From an uncultured Neomegalonema sp. (GTDB lineage Bacteria; Pseudomonadota; Alphaproteobacteria; Rhodobacterales; Rhodobacteraceae): a DNA stretch of 7,589 nt. The notes under the pieces were generated by a model, which saw only the letters and a program-made list of their open reading frames with translations, had not been told where the DNA came from and ran no database searches. Made by a program: the position numbers and the translations under genes. Shown here piece after piece: positions 1 to 5,309 of the stretch. The stretch's first letter is position 1. Every line of letters starts with the position of its first letter. The stretch is taken from contig CALFWP010000029.1 in assembly GCA_937927905.1 (NCBI GenBank), forward strand, positions 1 to 7,589, written 5' to 3'.

Positions 1-58
1 TTGCGTAGCGAGAAGAACGCCGCGCATAGTCGCGGCGAGCGGCTTCAGTCCAAGGCAT
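1..58 (-). CDS. IS5-family transposase, N-terminal 19 codons (partial)
   Basis: The minus strand reads MPWTEAARRDYARRSSRYA from an ATG at 58 and then leaves the window. The MPWT start, followed by a basic stretch ending in RYA, parallels the second copy (MPWTGTARAEHNCDHGRYPS) and the usual opening of small IS5-family DDE transposases. In this family the segment precedes the DNA-binding region, and the catalytic DDE residues would lie far outside the window. The start is fixed by the homologous copy and by the conserved 77-base distance to the element end. Intactness is unknown. Confidence 0.7.
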   Translation of the reverse strand, partial: MPWTEAARRDYARRSSRYA

Positions 59-135
59 TTGCGGCTCCGTCCGGTCTCCAAACGGGATAGAATCACAAGC
101 TACTGAAACCGCTCAACTCTTTTCGAGTTGGGCAC
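1..135 (-). mobile_element. IS5-family element, 5' end (copy 1, runs off left edge)
   Basis: This is the transposase-proximal end of an insertion sequence whose body lies left of the window. Read on the minus strand, the terminus is GTGCCCAACTCGAAAAGAG, followed by a 77-base leader and the transposase start at 58. The same layout recurs at 1066-1143, where the 77-base leader aligns without gaps and about 56 positions match by eye. The end is flanked by TTA (136-138), which fits the TNA target preference of IS1031-type IS5 elements. Whether the rest of the element is intact cannot be seen. Confidence 0.75.
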
Positions 136-153
136 TTAGACCGACTTCGCCGC

Positions 154-291
154 CTACTGACCTCGAAAGCCAACAATTCTGAAGCCATTTTCTGGATGAA
201 ATGCAGCAGCACCAAAAGGATCAAGCGAAGTGTTATCATTTGCCTGATTGATATAATCTCTCAGTTCACCACTTGTAATGGTAGAAAGTCT
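154..291 (-). pseudogene. C-terminal remnant of an unidentified protein
   Basis: On the minus strand this frame is open for 45 codons and ends at TAG (154-156). It reads RLSTITSGELRDYINQ, ANDNTSLDPFGAAAF and HPENGFRIVGFRGQ, which has a protein-like composition. It has no start codon and follows tandem in-frame stops TGA TAG (292-297). The same frame is open again just upstream of those stops, ending in FLKNKRYLENIWDF, so I read it as a decayed gene. The ending NGFRIVGF faintly recalls the GFRxV end of formylglycine-generating-enzyme-like domains, but the rest of that fold is not visible and I do not assign it. The IS end lies 18 bp downstream of the stop. Confidence 0.4.
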
Positions 292-332
292 CTATCAAAA
301 ATCCCAGATATTTTCTAAATACCTCTTATTTT

Positions 333-560
333 TCAAAAAATTAAAGTTTTGAATATAATAAAAAATATAAAAAATTTAATAAAAATATAAATAAATTTTT
401 CTTTAATGGATAAAAATTTACTTGATAGTAAATATCGATGAAATGAAGATTTACTTATTTTTTCCTCTCCTCGGCTTATTGCTATTTCTCTATAGTAATC
501 TTCTAGTGAAAAAAGTATAATACAGCAAATCAAAACAATAAAAAGTTCAATAAAGTTCAA
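333..560 (-). CDS. small two-helix membrane protein, unknown function
   Basis: This 75-codon minus-strand frame has a clear membrane-hairpin layout. Residues about 4-18 (FIELFIVLICCIILF) are hydrophobic. Residues 19-55 form a charged linker (SLEDYYREIAISRGEEK, then SSFHRYLLSSK). Residues about 57-75 (FIYIFIKFFIFFIIF) form a second hydrophobic segment. The start shown is TTG at 560, inside a 10-bp tandem repeat, with no good Shine-Dalgarno sequence. An ATG ten bases upstream (570) is out of frame and stops after seven codons. With one repeat unit fewer, that ATG would be in frame. Extreme AT content inflates Phe, Ile and Lys, so chance is possible, but the alternating hydrophobic and charged blocks favour a real gene, intact or recently shifted. 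I recognise no family. Confidence 0.4.
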   Translation of the reverse strand: MNFIELFIVLICCIILFSLEDYYREIAISRGEEKISKSSFHRYLLSSKFLSIKEKFIYIFIKFFIFFIIFKTLIF

Positions 561-569
561 TAAAGTTCA
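542..569. repeat. 10-bp tandem repeat (2.8 units) at an ORF start
   Basis: The unit taaagttcaa is repeated head to tail as aaagttcaa, taaagttcaa, taaagttca without mismatch. Because the unit is not a multiple of three, gain or loss of a unit changes which start codon is in frame with the small membrane ORF on the minus strand. Two units give ATG-AAC-TTT-ATT-GAA-CTT-TTT-ATT in frame. The three-unit form seen here places that ATG on a seven-codon dead end and leaves only TTG at 560. Confidence 0.8.
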
Positions 570-584
570 TTTTTTCTATAATGT

Positions 585-612
585 ATTATAAATAAACTAT
601 TTTATATAACAA
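585..612 (-). promoter_or_regulatory. candidate sigma70-type promoter for the small membrane ORF
   Basis: On the minus strand TTGTTA (607-612), a 16-base spacer and TATAAT (585-590) lie upstream of the repeat. The inferred transcript start would be close to 578, giving a very short leader to the ATG at 570. In DNA this AT-rich, chance matches are common, so the call is tentative. Confidence 0.3.
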
Positions 613-654
613 AATAACTTTCAATATTATTTCCAGATTATTTTATTTTTAAGT

Positions 655-822
655 TTAAAGAAATTGTAGACGTTCAGCCATTTCGAGTGCATGCAATATA
701 AAATCATCTTTTTGGATGAATAAAAAGTGATTTTTTGTAAACACCCGCAAAGTTTTTCTATGCAATGGGGCCGAATGAAGGTTCAGCGGCAGGTCATCAG
801 GTAATGCGAAAGCGGGTGAAAA
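655..822 (-). pseudogene. C-terminal remnant of a second unidentified protein
   Basis: A 55-codon frame is open on the minus strand from just after an in-frame TGA (823-825) to a TAA (655-657). It reads FSPAFALPDDLPLNLHSAP, LHRKTLRVFTKNHFLFIQK and DDFILHALEMAERLQFL, which has an amphipathic, protein-like pattern. It has no convincing ATG and starts close to where the truncated IS copy ends (about 844). The simplest reading is the 3' end of a gene cut off by the rearrangement that truncated the IS. Its base composition is closer to normal at the IS side and becomes AT-rich toward its stop. I recognise no family, and it could be a chance open frame. Confidence 0.3.
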
Positions 823-838
823 TCATTATGGCTATGAA

Positions 839-1066
839 TTACCCCGGCGGGAAGTCTTTTGGCAACATGCGCCACTGACACCCCGACGCGGCAATGTACC
901 GGATGGCGTCATATACCGGGCGGATACAGGTCGTTCGCGGACGACCGCCCGGCTTGGCAGATGGAAGAAACGGTTCGACGATCACCCATTCTCCGTCCGT
1001 ACTATCGCTTGGATAACGGCCGTGGTCACAATTATGCTCTGCACGAGCGGTTCCAGTCCAAGGCAT
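839..1066 (-). pseudogene. IS5-family transposase, truncated after residue ~74
   Basis: The N-terminal domain of an IS5-family transposase is recognisable: RYPSDSTDGEWVIVEPFLP, then GGRPRTT, then VYDAIRYIAASGCQWRMLP and KDFPP. This is the classic DUF4096-type opening, in which SDLTDxEW, GGRPRT and GCQWRxLPKDFPPW are hallmarks. The protein should continue for roughly another 190 residues carrying the DDE catalytic core. Instead the sequence leaves the family at the Trp after FPP and reaches a stop at 839-841. The start ATG (1066) matches copy 1. It is a dead fragment. Confidence 0.85.
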
Positions 1067-1143
1067 TGTCGGCTCCTTCCAGTCTCACAACCGAATGGAA
1101 TCACAAATCACTGAAATCGCTTAACTACTTTTAGGTCGGGCTC
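844..1143 (-). mobile_element. IS5-family element, truncated 5' end (copy 2)
   Basis: Roughly 300 bases of the transposase end of an IS5-family element remain. The minus-strand terminus is GAGCCCGACCTAAAAGTAG, similar to copy 1's terminus at 117-135, and the leader to the transposase ATG is also 77 bases. TAA (1144-1146) borders the end, consistent with a TNA target duplication, but the other end is missing. Homology to the family stops near 844, where the conserved DFPP-W motif becomes DFPPG-stop. The element cannot transpose on its own. It is oriented like copy 1 but is clearly diverged from it, so the two are not recent duplicates. Confidence 0.8.
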
Positions 1144-1144
1144 T

Positions 1145-1172
1145 AAAGGCAGAAATCAATAAGACTGCCTTT
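1145..1172 (-). terminator. hairpin terminator of the ELM1/glycosyltransferase operon
   Basis: Perfect 8-bp arms, AAAGGCAG (1145-1152) and CTGCCTTT (1165-1172), enclose a 12-base loop. The hairpin begins 8 bp past the glycosyltransferase stop. Read on the minus strand, the stem ends in CTGCCTTT and then runs directly into the IS end. The IS target triplet TAA (1144-1146) overlaps the foot of the stem, so the IS seems to have inserted at the terminator's T-tract, leaving only about three Ts. Remaining termination efficiency is uncertain. Confidence 0.55.
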
Positions 1173-1180
1173 CAGTATGC

Positions 1181-2008
1181 CTACCGGTCAAGGCGCTTAT
1201 GGGTAAACATGCCCGGATCGCTCATACCGATAGGAACGCGCAGGTCGCGCCACCATTGCCGGTTGGCGGCTCTTTCCAGATCCTGAAACCCGCCGATTGT
1301 GCGTTTGCTGGGATGCGCAGTCACTCCGAGAAACAGCACATCTGTCATAAAACCGGGGCGGACCAGAACCGATTGGTTCGACCAGTTCATAAAACGTGAG
1401 TCAGTCAGAACATTGCCGTTTTCGCTGATGCGCAGTGCTTGCGGTTGCCGTGCGACGGGATCGCATTCTGTATGAAAGGCCTCTGCACGGAATGTATCGG
1501 CCTTGCGGGGCCGCAGCGTCCGCATCATACACGCCCTGAGCGGATGTGATTTGTGTATCCGCACATCTGTATCAAGAGGGCTGTGGACCGGAAAAAACCG
1601 CTGGTATTTGTCTGTCCTCGAAAAATTTTCACCGGGATGCCGGCGTGAGCGCAACCGGAAAACCTCAAGGTTATGGGCCTGCATATCAGCAACGGCCCTG
1701 CTGAGTGTACCCTTTGCCGTTGCGTGATCCGTGACTAGCGGACAATCATTTTCAAGTAACAGCAGCAGATCGGCCCGTGTTCCTTCGACCAGTGCCCGGA
1801 CACCGCCTTCAATCCCCAGATTTCCCCCGCTGCCTTCAGCTTTGAGGCCGTATTGCGCTGCAATTTCGCGATCGTGGTCACTGATTTCCTGAAAAAAGAT
1901 GCGGGCTTCATCGAACAAACCGAACAGATCGCGGTCCGCGTAATTGCGCAGTGTGGCCACAAGTGTTTCGTGCGCGCGCCAGCTTAAAATTCCGAGGCCG
2001 AGTTTCAT
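1181..2008 (-). CDS. GT-A/GT2-like glycosyltransferase
   Basis: The 275-residue protein looks like a nucleotide-sugar glycosyltransferase of GT-A type. It opens with a beta strand (LGLGILSW, residues 3-10) and RAHETLVATLRNY. A GNLGIEGG motif (62-69) precedes a hydrophobic strand ending in LLLLLENDCP (81-90), where the END acids sit in the position of the metal- and sugar-nucleotide-binding DxD motif. Later come FMNWSNQSVLVRPGF (206-220) and a C-terminal GMFTHKRL. No signal peptide or membrane segment is evident, so it is probably cytosolic or membrane-associated. Its ATG overlaps the stop of the ELM1-family gene by 4 bp (ATGA), implying translational coupling. Donor and acceptor are unknown; envelope glycan synthesis is an inference from context. 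The start is supported by the overlap. Confidence 0.7.
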   Translation of the reverse strand: MKLGLGILSWRAHETLVATLRNYADRDLFGLFDEARIFFQEISDHDREIAAQYGLKAEGSGGNLGIEGGVRALVEGTRADLLLLLENDCPLVTDHATAKGTLSRAVADMQAHNLEVFRLRSRRHPGENFSRTDKYQRFFPVHSPLDTDVRIHKSHPLRACMMRTLRPRKADTFRAEAFHTECDPVARQPQALRISENGNVLTDSRFMNWSNQSVLVRPGFMTDVLFLGVTAHPSKRTIGGFQDLERAANRQWWRDLRVPIGMSDPGMFTHKRLDR

Positions 2009-2946
2009 AGCAGCCCCGCGATTTTTTCTGCAATACGCCCGGTTTCATCCAGGGGCGCGGCGGTTGCGTTGTTCCCGGGCAATCCGTTGAACCGCTCTGC
2101 ATGCCCGGCAGTGATCAGCGCATCATGGAAACATGCGGTTTTTCCGCCCTCTTCAAGTAAGGGATAAATTGCGAGCGGTTTGCCTGCGGATGCCGCTTCT
2201 GATGCCATATTGACCGTATCATCCGTTACGAGAATAAAATCTGCACAAGCCAGCATTCCGAAATACGGATTGTCACCCTGTCCGTTCCAGATCCATGCAT
2301 CTGGAAGTGCATCGCGCAGGCGGGCCTCAAGACCTTTTTCCGTCCGGCGGGAAAGGGTGATCACCAGGCCGGTTTCCGCCGACAATGCCTGAAGGTCGCC
2401 GACCAGCCGCATCCATGCTGCATCCTGTACGGTTTTACGCTTGGTATGACCGCCGATCAGTACGGCCATTAAAGGGCGCTGCAATGCGGAAAATTTCGGC
2501 TGCCAGTGCACCCGCTCCGCCTCAAGTAAATCATCCGAGACGCGGCCAAGTGACCCGAGCGTTTGCAGGACGTTCGGCGCGCTGACCCCGTCATGAGAGG
2601 GGATGATCACACAATCAAAGCGGCGTAAACTCATTTTAGGGTCCAGAATTTGTACGACCGCTGTTCCCTTAGTGCGCAGGGCTGCGACCGTCGGTGCAAT
2701 CCGCCGACCCGCTCCGATCACCAGCGAAGGCGCTGCCTCAGATCCCCCGAACACCGCAGGCTGTGCAAGAAACGGCAGACGGGCGGCAAGCCAACTGCGT
2801 GTGCGGCCTACCGGTATGTCCTGCTGTGCCACAGCCCCGCCAGTCAGCGCGGCCACACGCGCGGCAAGACCGGTTGCCATAGCCACATTCCCGGCACGCC
2901 CGTCTGTGATCGCCGTGATAAGAGTCTTCGCTGAATTTGTTTCCAT
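2005..2946 (-). CDS. mitochondrial fission ELM1 family protein (DUF1022)
   Basis: The 313-residue product shows the bacterial ELM1-family motifs in order: DGRAGN (15-20), IIPSHDGVSAPNVLQTLGSL (114-133), VLIGGHTKRK (162-171), LSRRTEKGLEARLR (198-211), NPYFGMLACADFILVTDD (226-243), TVNMASEAASAGKP (244-257) and CFHDALITAGHAERF (272-286). The plant namesake acts in mitochondrial fission, but bacterial members have no firmly known role. The C-terminal half, with a motif of the form SEA-x3-GKP, resembles GT-B glycosyltransferases, and coupling to a glycosyltransferase gene fits a role in surface glycans; this is inference. It is probably cytosolic. It is first in a minus-strand pair and divergent from the Lrp gene 75 bp away. 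Only a weak GGTGA precedes the ATG. Family assignment is secure, function is not. Confidence 0.88.
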   Translation of the reverse strand: METNSAKTLITAITDGRAGNVAMATGLAARVAALTGGAVAQQDIPVGRTRSWLAARLPFLAQPAVFGGSEAAPSLVIGAGRRIAPTVAALRTKGTAVVQILDPKMSLRRFDCVIIPSHDGVSAPNVLQTLGSLGRVSDDLLEAERVHWQPKFSALQRPLMAVLIGGHTKRKTVQDAAWMRLVGDLQALSAETGLVITLSRRTEKGLEARLRDALPDAWIWNGQGDNPYFGMLACADFILVTDDTVNMASEAASAGKPLAIYPLLEEGGKTACFHDALITAGHAERFNGLPGNNATAAPLDETGRIAEKIAGLL

Positions 2947-3021
2947 TTCACCGGCAAATCAGTCATTTTCTTTCAAAGAGTTCCCTTTTCAGAGATTACG
3001 CCGTCAGGCATGGAGTGGTAA
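2947..3021. promoter_or_regulatory. divergent ELM1/Lrp control region with palindrome TCTTTCAAAGA
   Basis: The 75-bp spacer between the divergent starts must hold both promoters. It contains a perfect 5-1-5 palindrome TCTTTCAAAGA (2969-2979) in locally AT-rich DNA. Lrp/AsnC proteins commonly bind AT-rich dyads next to their own gene and repress it, so this is a candidate operator for the adjacent regulator. GGAG (3012-3015) is a good ribosome binding site, six bases before the Lrp ATG. No clear -35/-10 pair stands out for either gene. Confidence 0.35.
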
Positions 3022-3516
3022 ATGGCCGGTGTCAAACTGGACAACATTGATCGGCAGATTATGATCGAATTGCAAGCCGATGGCCGCATGACAAATGTGG
3101 AATTGTCCAAGCGTGTCGGCATTTCTGCGCCGCCTTGTCTGCGTCGTGTCCGGGCATTGGAGGAGGCGGGACTGATCGAGGGGTATCATGCGGATGTCGA
3201 TGCCCGAAGCCTTGGTTTCGAGGTTGAGGTTTTTGCCATGGTCGGTCTTAAATCCCAGGCGGAAAGTGATCTGGTCGAATTTGAACATGCCGTGCGTGAC
3301 TGGCCGTATGTACGTGATTGTCACATGCTGAACGGGGATATTGATTTTATGCTGCGCATCGTTGCGCCCGACCTGCCCAGTTTTCAGCGGTTTCTGACGT
3401 GCGACCTGACACCCTTTCCCAATCTGGAAAGCGTCACCACGCGCCTTGTGATCCGCCGGTCTAAACGTGCCGCCGGTGTGCCGTTGGAGGTGCTGGAGCA
3501 GGAAGTGGTAATCTGA
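3022..3516 (+). CDS. Lrp/AsnC-family transcriptional regulator
   Basis: This 164-residue protein is a full-length feast/famine regulator. The N-terminal winged helix-turn-helix spans about residues 5-55: LDNIDRQIMIELQADGR, then VELSKRVGISAPPCLRRV with the recognition helix at SAPPCLRRVRALEEAG, then LIEGY. The C-terminal RAM ligand-binding domain (about 65-148) contains the hallmark GDIDFMLRIVAPDL (105-118), the loop that lines the amino-acid effector site in this family. It should oligomerise on DNA and respond to an amino acid. The PPCLRR variant and IEGYHADVD are typical of alphaproteobacterial Lrp-like members. It is divergent from the ELM1 gene and 107 bp upstream of ampG, so both are plausible targets besides its own gene. 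The ATG follows GGAG at proper spacing. The effector is unknown. Confidence 0.93.
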   Translation: MAGVKLDNIDRQIMIELQADGRMTNVELSKRVGISAPPCLRRVRALEEAGLIEGYHADVDARSLGFEVEVFAMVGLKSQAESDLVEFEHAVRDWPYVRDCHMLNGDIDFMLRIVAPDLPSFQRFLTCDLTPFPNLESVTTRLVIRRSKRAAGVPLEVLEQEVVI

Positions 3517-3529
3517 ACCCTTGTTTTGC

Positions 3530-3560
3530 AAAAGCCACGGGTGTCCGGCTCCGCTTTTTT
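3530..3560 (+). terminator. possible weak intrinsic terminator after the Lrp gene
   Basis: AAAAGC (3530-3535) can pair with GCTTTT (3553-3558), with a small inner CGG/CCG stem (3538-3540 with 3545-3547). The structure ends in six Ts (3555-3560). It lies 14 bp after the Lrp stop. The inner part is poorly paired, so it could be a leaky terminator that only partly separates the regulator from ampG. Confidence 0.35.
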
Positions 3561-3623
3561 ATGATTAATCAATTCTGAATACCCGTTTCTCAGAGTGGCA
3601 TTGACCGGAAAGGACGCCTTCTG

Positions 3624-5231
3624 ATGCCCGATACCGTTGCACCCGCCAAAAACTGGGCCGCGTCAGCCTGCGCGTTTTTCCATCCGCGCGCTGTTGCAAT
3701 GCTGTTTCTCGGGTTTTCGGCAGGGGTGCCGATCCTGCTGATTTTTTCATCGCTGAGCCTGTGGTTGCGCGAAGCAGGCCTCAGCAAATCGGCGGTGACG
3801 ATGTTTTCCTGGGCCGCGTTGGGGTATTCATTCAAGTTTGTCTGGGCACCGTTGATCGACCGCTTGCCGGTGCCGGTTCTGACCCGGGCCATCGGGCGCA
3901 GGCGGGCCTGGATTTTTGTGTCACAGCTTGCCGTAACCGGTGCCATTATTCTGATGGCACTGACGGACCCGGTCACGGGTGACAGTGCGCTATGGTGGAT
4001 GGCAATGGGCGCTGTGCTGCTGGGGTTTGCTTCTGCGACACAGGATATTGTGATTGACGCGTACCGGATTGAATCCGCCAATGCGGACCTTCAGGCGATG
4101 CTGTCCGCAACCTATATCGCCGGGTACCGTATCGGTATGGTGGTCGCCGGAGCAGGGGCGCTTTTTATCGCTGATTATTACGGCTCTACCGCAGAAGTAT
4201 ACCGGTATGACGCCTGGCGGATGGCGTACCTGGCCATGGCCGGGGCAATGACGCTGGGACTTCTGACCACTATTCTGATACGGGAGCCGCAACACTCCGG
4301 AATTGCCGCAGGGGGCTATGCAACGTCTGATTATGTCAGGTTCCTGTTCCTGTTCACTCTGGCACTGTCCGGATTTATTCTGGTGCGCCTGCTGACATCC
4401 GCAGACGGATGGGGTACTAGTGTGACGACGGCGTTTTATACCGGACTTGAAAGTATCAGAGGCTTCGTTGCGGAAGTGACCGGCAATACCGCGCTTGCTG
4501 CGACCGCAACCGGTACCTTACGCCTTTTGGCGGCGCTCGCGATGGCCGGGCTGATCGGATACGCGGGTATTGCCGGTGGCCTTGCCAACCGGAAGATGGT
4601 GTCGGACTCTTATATTGAACCGGTGCGGGATTTTTTCCGCCGCTACGGGGCGGGCCTTGCGCTTTTGCTGCTGGCGCTGGTCGGGCTTTACCGGATTTCG
4701 GATATTGTGCTCGGCGTGATTTCCAATGTTTTCTATCAGGATGTCGGTTTTACCAAGACACAGATTGCCAGCGTGTCCAAAGTGTTCGGTCTGCTGATGA
4801 CAATCGTAGGCGGTTTTGCGGGCGGGATGCTGGCGGTGCGCTATGGCGTGATGCGGATTCTTATGCTCGGGGCCGTGCTGTCCATGCTGACCAACCTTTT
4901 ATTTATTCTTCTCGAACAGACCGGGCCGCAGATTGCGATGCTTTATGCGGTGATCGGCATCGATAACCTGTCTGCAGGGCTGGCGAGTGCCGCCTTTGTC
5001 GCCTTTTTATCAAGCCTGACCAATGTCAGCTTTACCGCTGTGCAATATGCGATTTTCTCATCGCTGATGACATTATTGCCGAAAATCATCGGCGGATATT
5101 CCGGTACGATCATTGAGGCAGCCAGTTACAGCCAGTTCTTTTTCCTGACATTCCTGATGGGTCTTCCGGTTCTCCTGCTGATCCGGATTTCCGGGCGGAT
5201 GCTGGATGTCAAACTGCCCGGGCAGGAATGA
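3624..5231 (+). CDS. ampG: AmpG-like muropeptide MFS permease
   Basis: The 535-residue protein is a polytopic major-facilitator permease of the AmpG type, which imports GlcNAc-anhydroMurNAc peptides across the inner membrane for peptidoglycan recycling. Family motifs are plain: FLGFSAGVPILLIFSSLSLW (28-47), YSFKFVWAPLIDR (68-80), IGRRRAW (90-96), GFASATQDIVIDAYRIE (134-150), the GYRIGMVVAGAGALFIADYY segment (167-186), and near the C-terminus TNVSFTAVQYAIFSSL (466-481). At least twelve hydrophobic segments are visible. Length is somewhat above the E. coli protein (491 residues), with extra sequence at about 255-300 between predicted helices. AGGA (3611-3614) precedes the ATG by nine bases. It follows the Lrp gene in the same direction and is convergent with tmm. 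Substrate is inferred from family. Confidence 0.85.
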   Translation: MPDTVAPAKNWAASACAFFHPRAVAMLFLGFSAGVPILLIFSSLSLWLREAGLSKSAVTMFSWAALGYSFKFVWAPLIDRLPVPVLTRAIGRRRAWIFVSQLAVTGAIILMALTDPVTGDSALWWMAMGAVLLGFASATQDIVIDAYRIESANADLQAMLSATYIAGYRIGMVVAGAGALFIADYYGSTAEVYRYDAWRMAYLAMAGAMTLGLLTTILIREPQHSGIAAGGYATSDYVRFLFLFTLALSGFILVRLLTSADGWGTSVTTAFYTGLESIRGFVAEVTGNTALAATATGTLRLLAALAMAGLIGYAGIAGGLANRKMVSDSYIEPVRDFFRRYGAGLALLLLALVGLYRISDIVLGVISNVFYQDVGFTKTQIASVSKVFGLLMTIVGGFAGGMLAVRYGVMRILMLGAVLSMLTNLLFILLEQTGPQIAMLYAVIGIDNLSAGLASAAFVAFLSSLTNVSFTAVQYAIFSSLMTLLPKIIGGYSGTIIEAASYSQFFFLTFLMGLPVLLLIRISGRMLDVKLPGQE

Positions 5232-5270
5232 TATCACTGCTACGAGCGCCGGTGTTCCGGAGGAGTATTC

Positions 5271-5295
5271 AGGAGGGCGGCTGGGCCGCCATCCT
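5271..5295. terminator. strong hairpin between convergent ampG and tmm
   Basis: AGGAGGGCGGC (5271-5281) pairs with GCCGCCATCCT (5285-5295), giving 10 of 11 pairs around a TGG loop. It sits 39 bp after the ampG stop and 14 bp after the tmm stop, the expected place for a shared bidirectional terminator. There is no T-run on either side, so it may act as an mRNA 3'-end stabiliser or Rho-assisted stop rather than a classic intrinsic terminator. Confidence 0.5.
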
Positions 5296-5309
5296 GACGC
5301 CAGGGCCAT

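Larger units (their letters stand above)
136..843. other. AT-rich accessory island between two IS5-family ends
   Basis: The stretch between the two IS ends is unlike the rest of the window. By hand count, 301-660 has about 64 G or C in 360 bases (about 18%), whereas the genes from 1.18 kb on are clearly GC-rich. It contains one small membrane-protein ORF and two open fragments without starts, all on the minus strand. The edges (about 136-300 and 660-843) are less extreme. I infer horizontally acquired DNA left behind or trapped by IS activity. No tRNA, integrase or attachment site is visible. Confidence 0.65.

Noticed and set aside
301..420. Possible replication origin or partition site in the A/T-runs
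   Set aside because: There are no iterons, DnaA-box clusters or rep gene nearby. The runs lie within or beside the small membrane ORF and are explained by low GC.
416..433. Inverted repeat ATTTACT-tgat-AGTAAAT
   Set aside because: It lies inside the small membrane ORF in DNA so AT-rich that 7-bp dyads are expected by chance, and nothing around it suggests a function.
859..1134. 91-codon plus-strand frame in the truncated IS
   Set aside because: It is antisense to the recognisable transposase N-terminus and extends into the IS leader.
1..1143. Composite transposon made of two IS5-family copies carrying the AT-rich island
   Set aside because: Copy 2 lacks its far end and most of its transposase, and the two copies are substantially diverged, so they could not have moved the island as a matched pair recently.
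2603..3064. 153-codon plus-strand frame opposite the ELM1-family gene
   Set aside because: It is rich in Arg, Pro and Ala, as expected for antisense of GC-rich coding DNA, and it overlaps a well-supported gene and the Lrp start.
3004..3531. 175-codon minus-strand frame opposite the Lrp gene
   Set aside because: The plus-strand frame is a full-length Lrp/AsnC protein with a proper ribosome binding site. The antisense product is compositionally odd.
3590..4081. 163-codon minus-strand frame opposite the start of ampG
   Set aside because: It is antisense to conserved AmpG motifs and has no protein-family signature.
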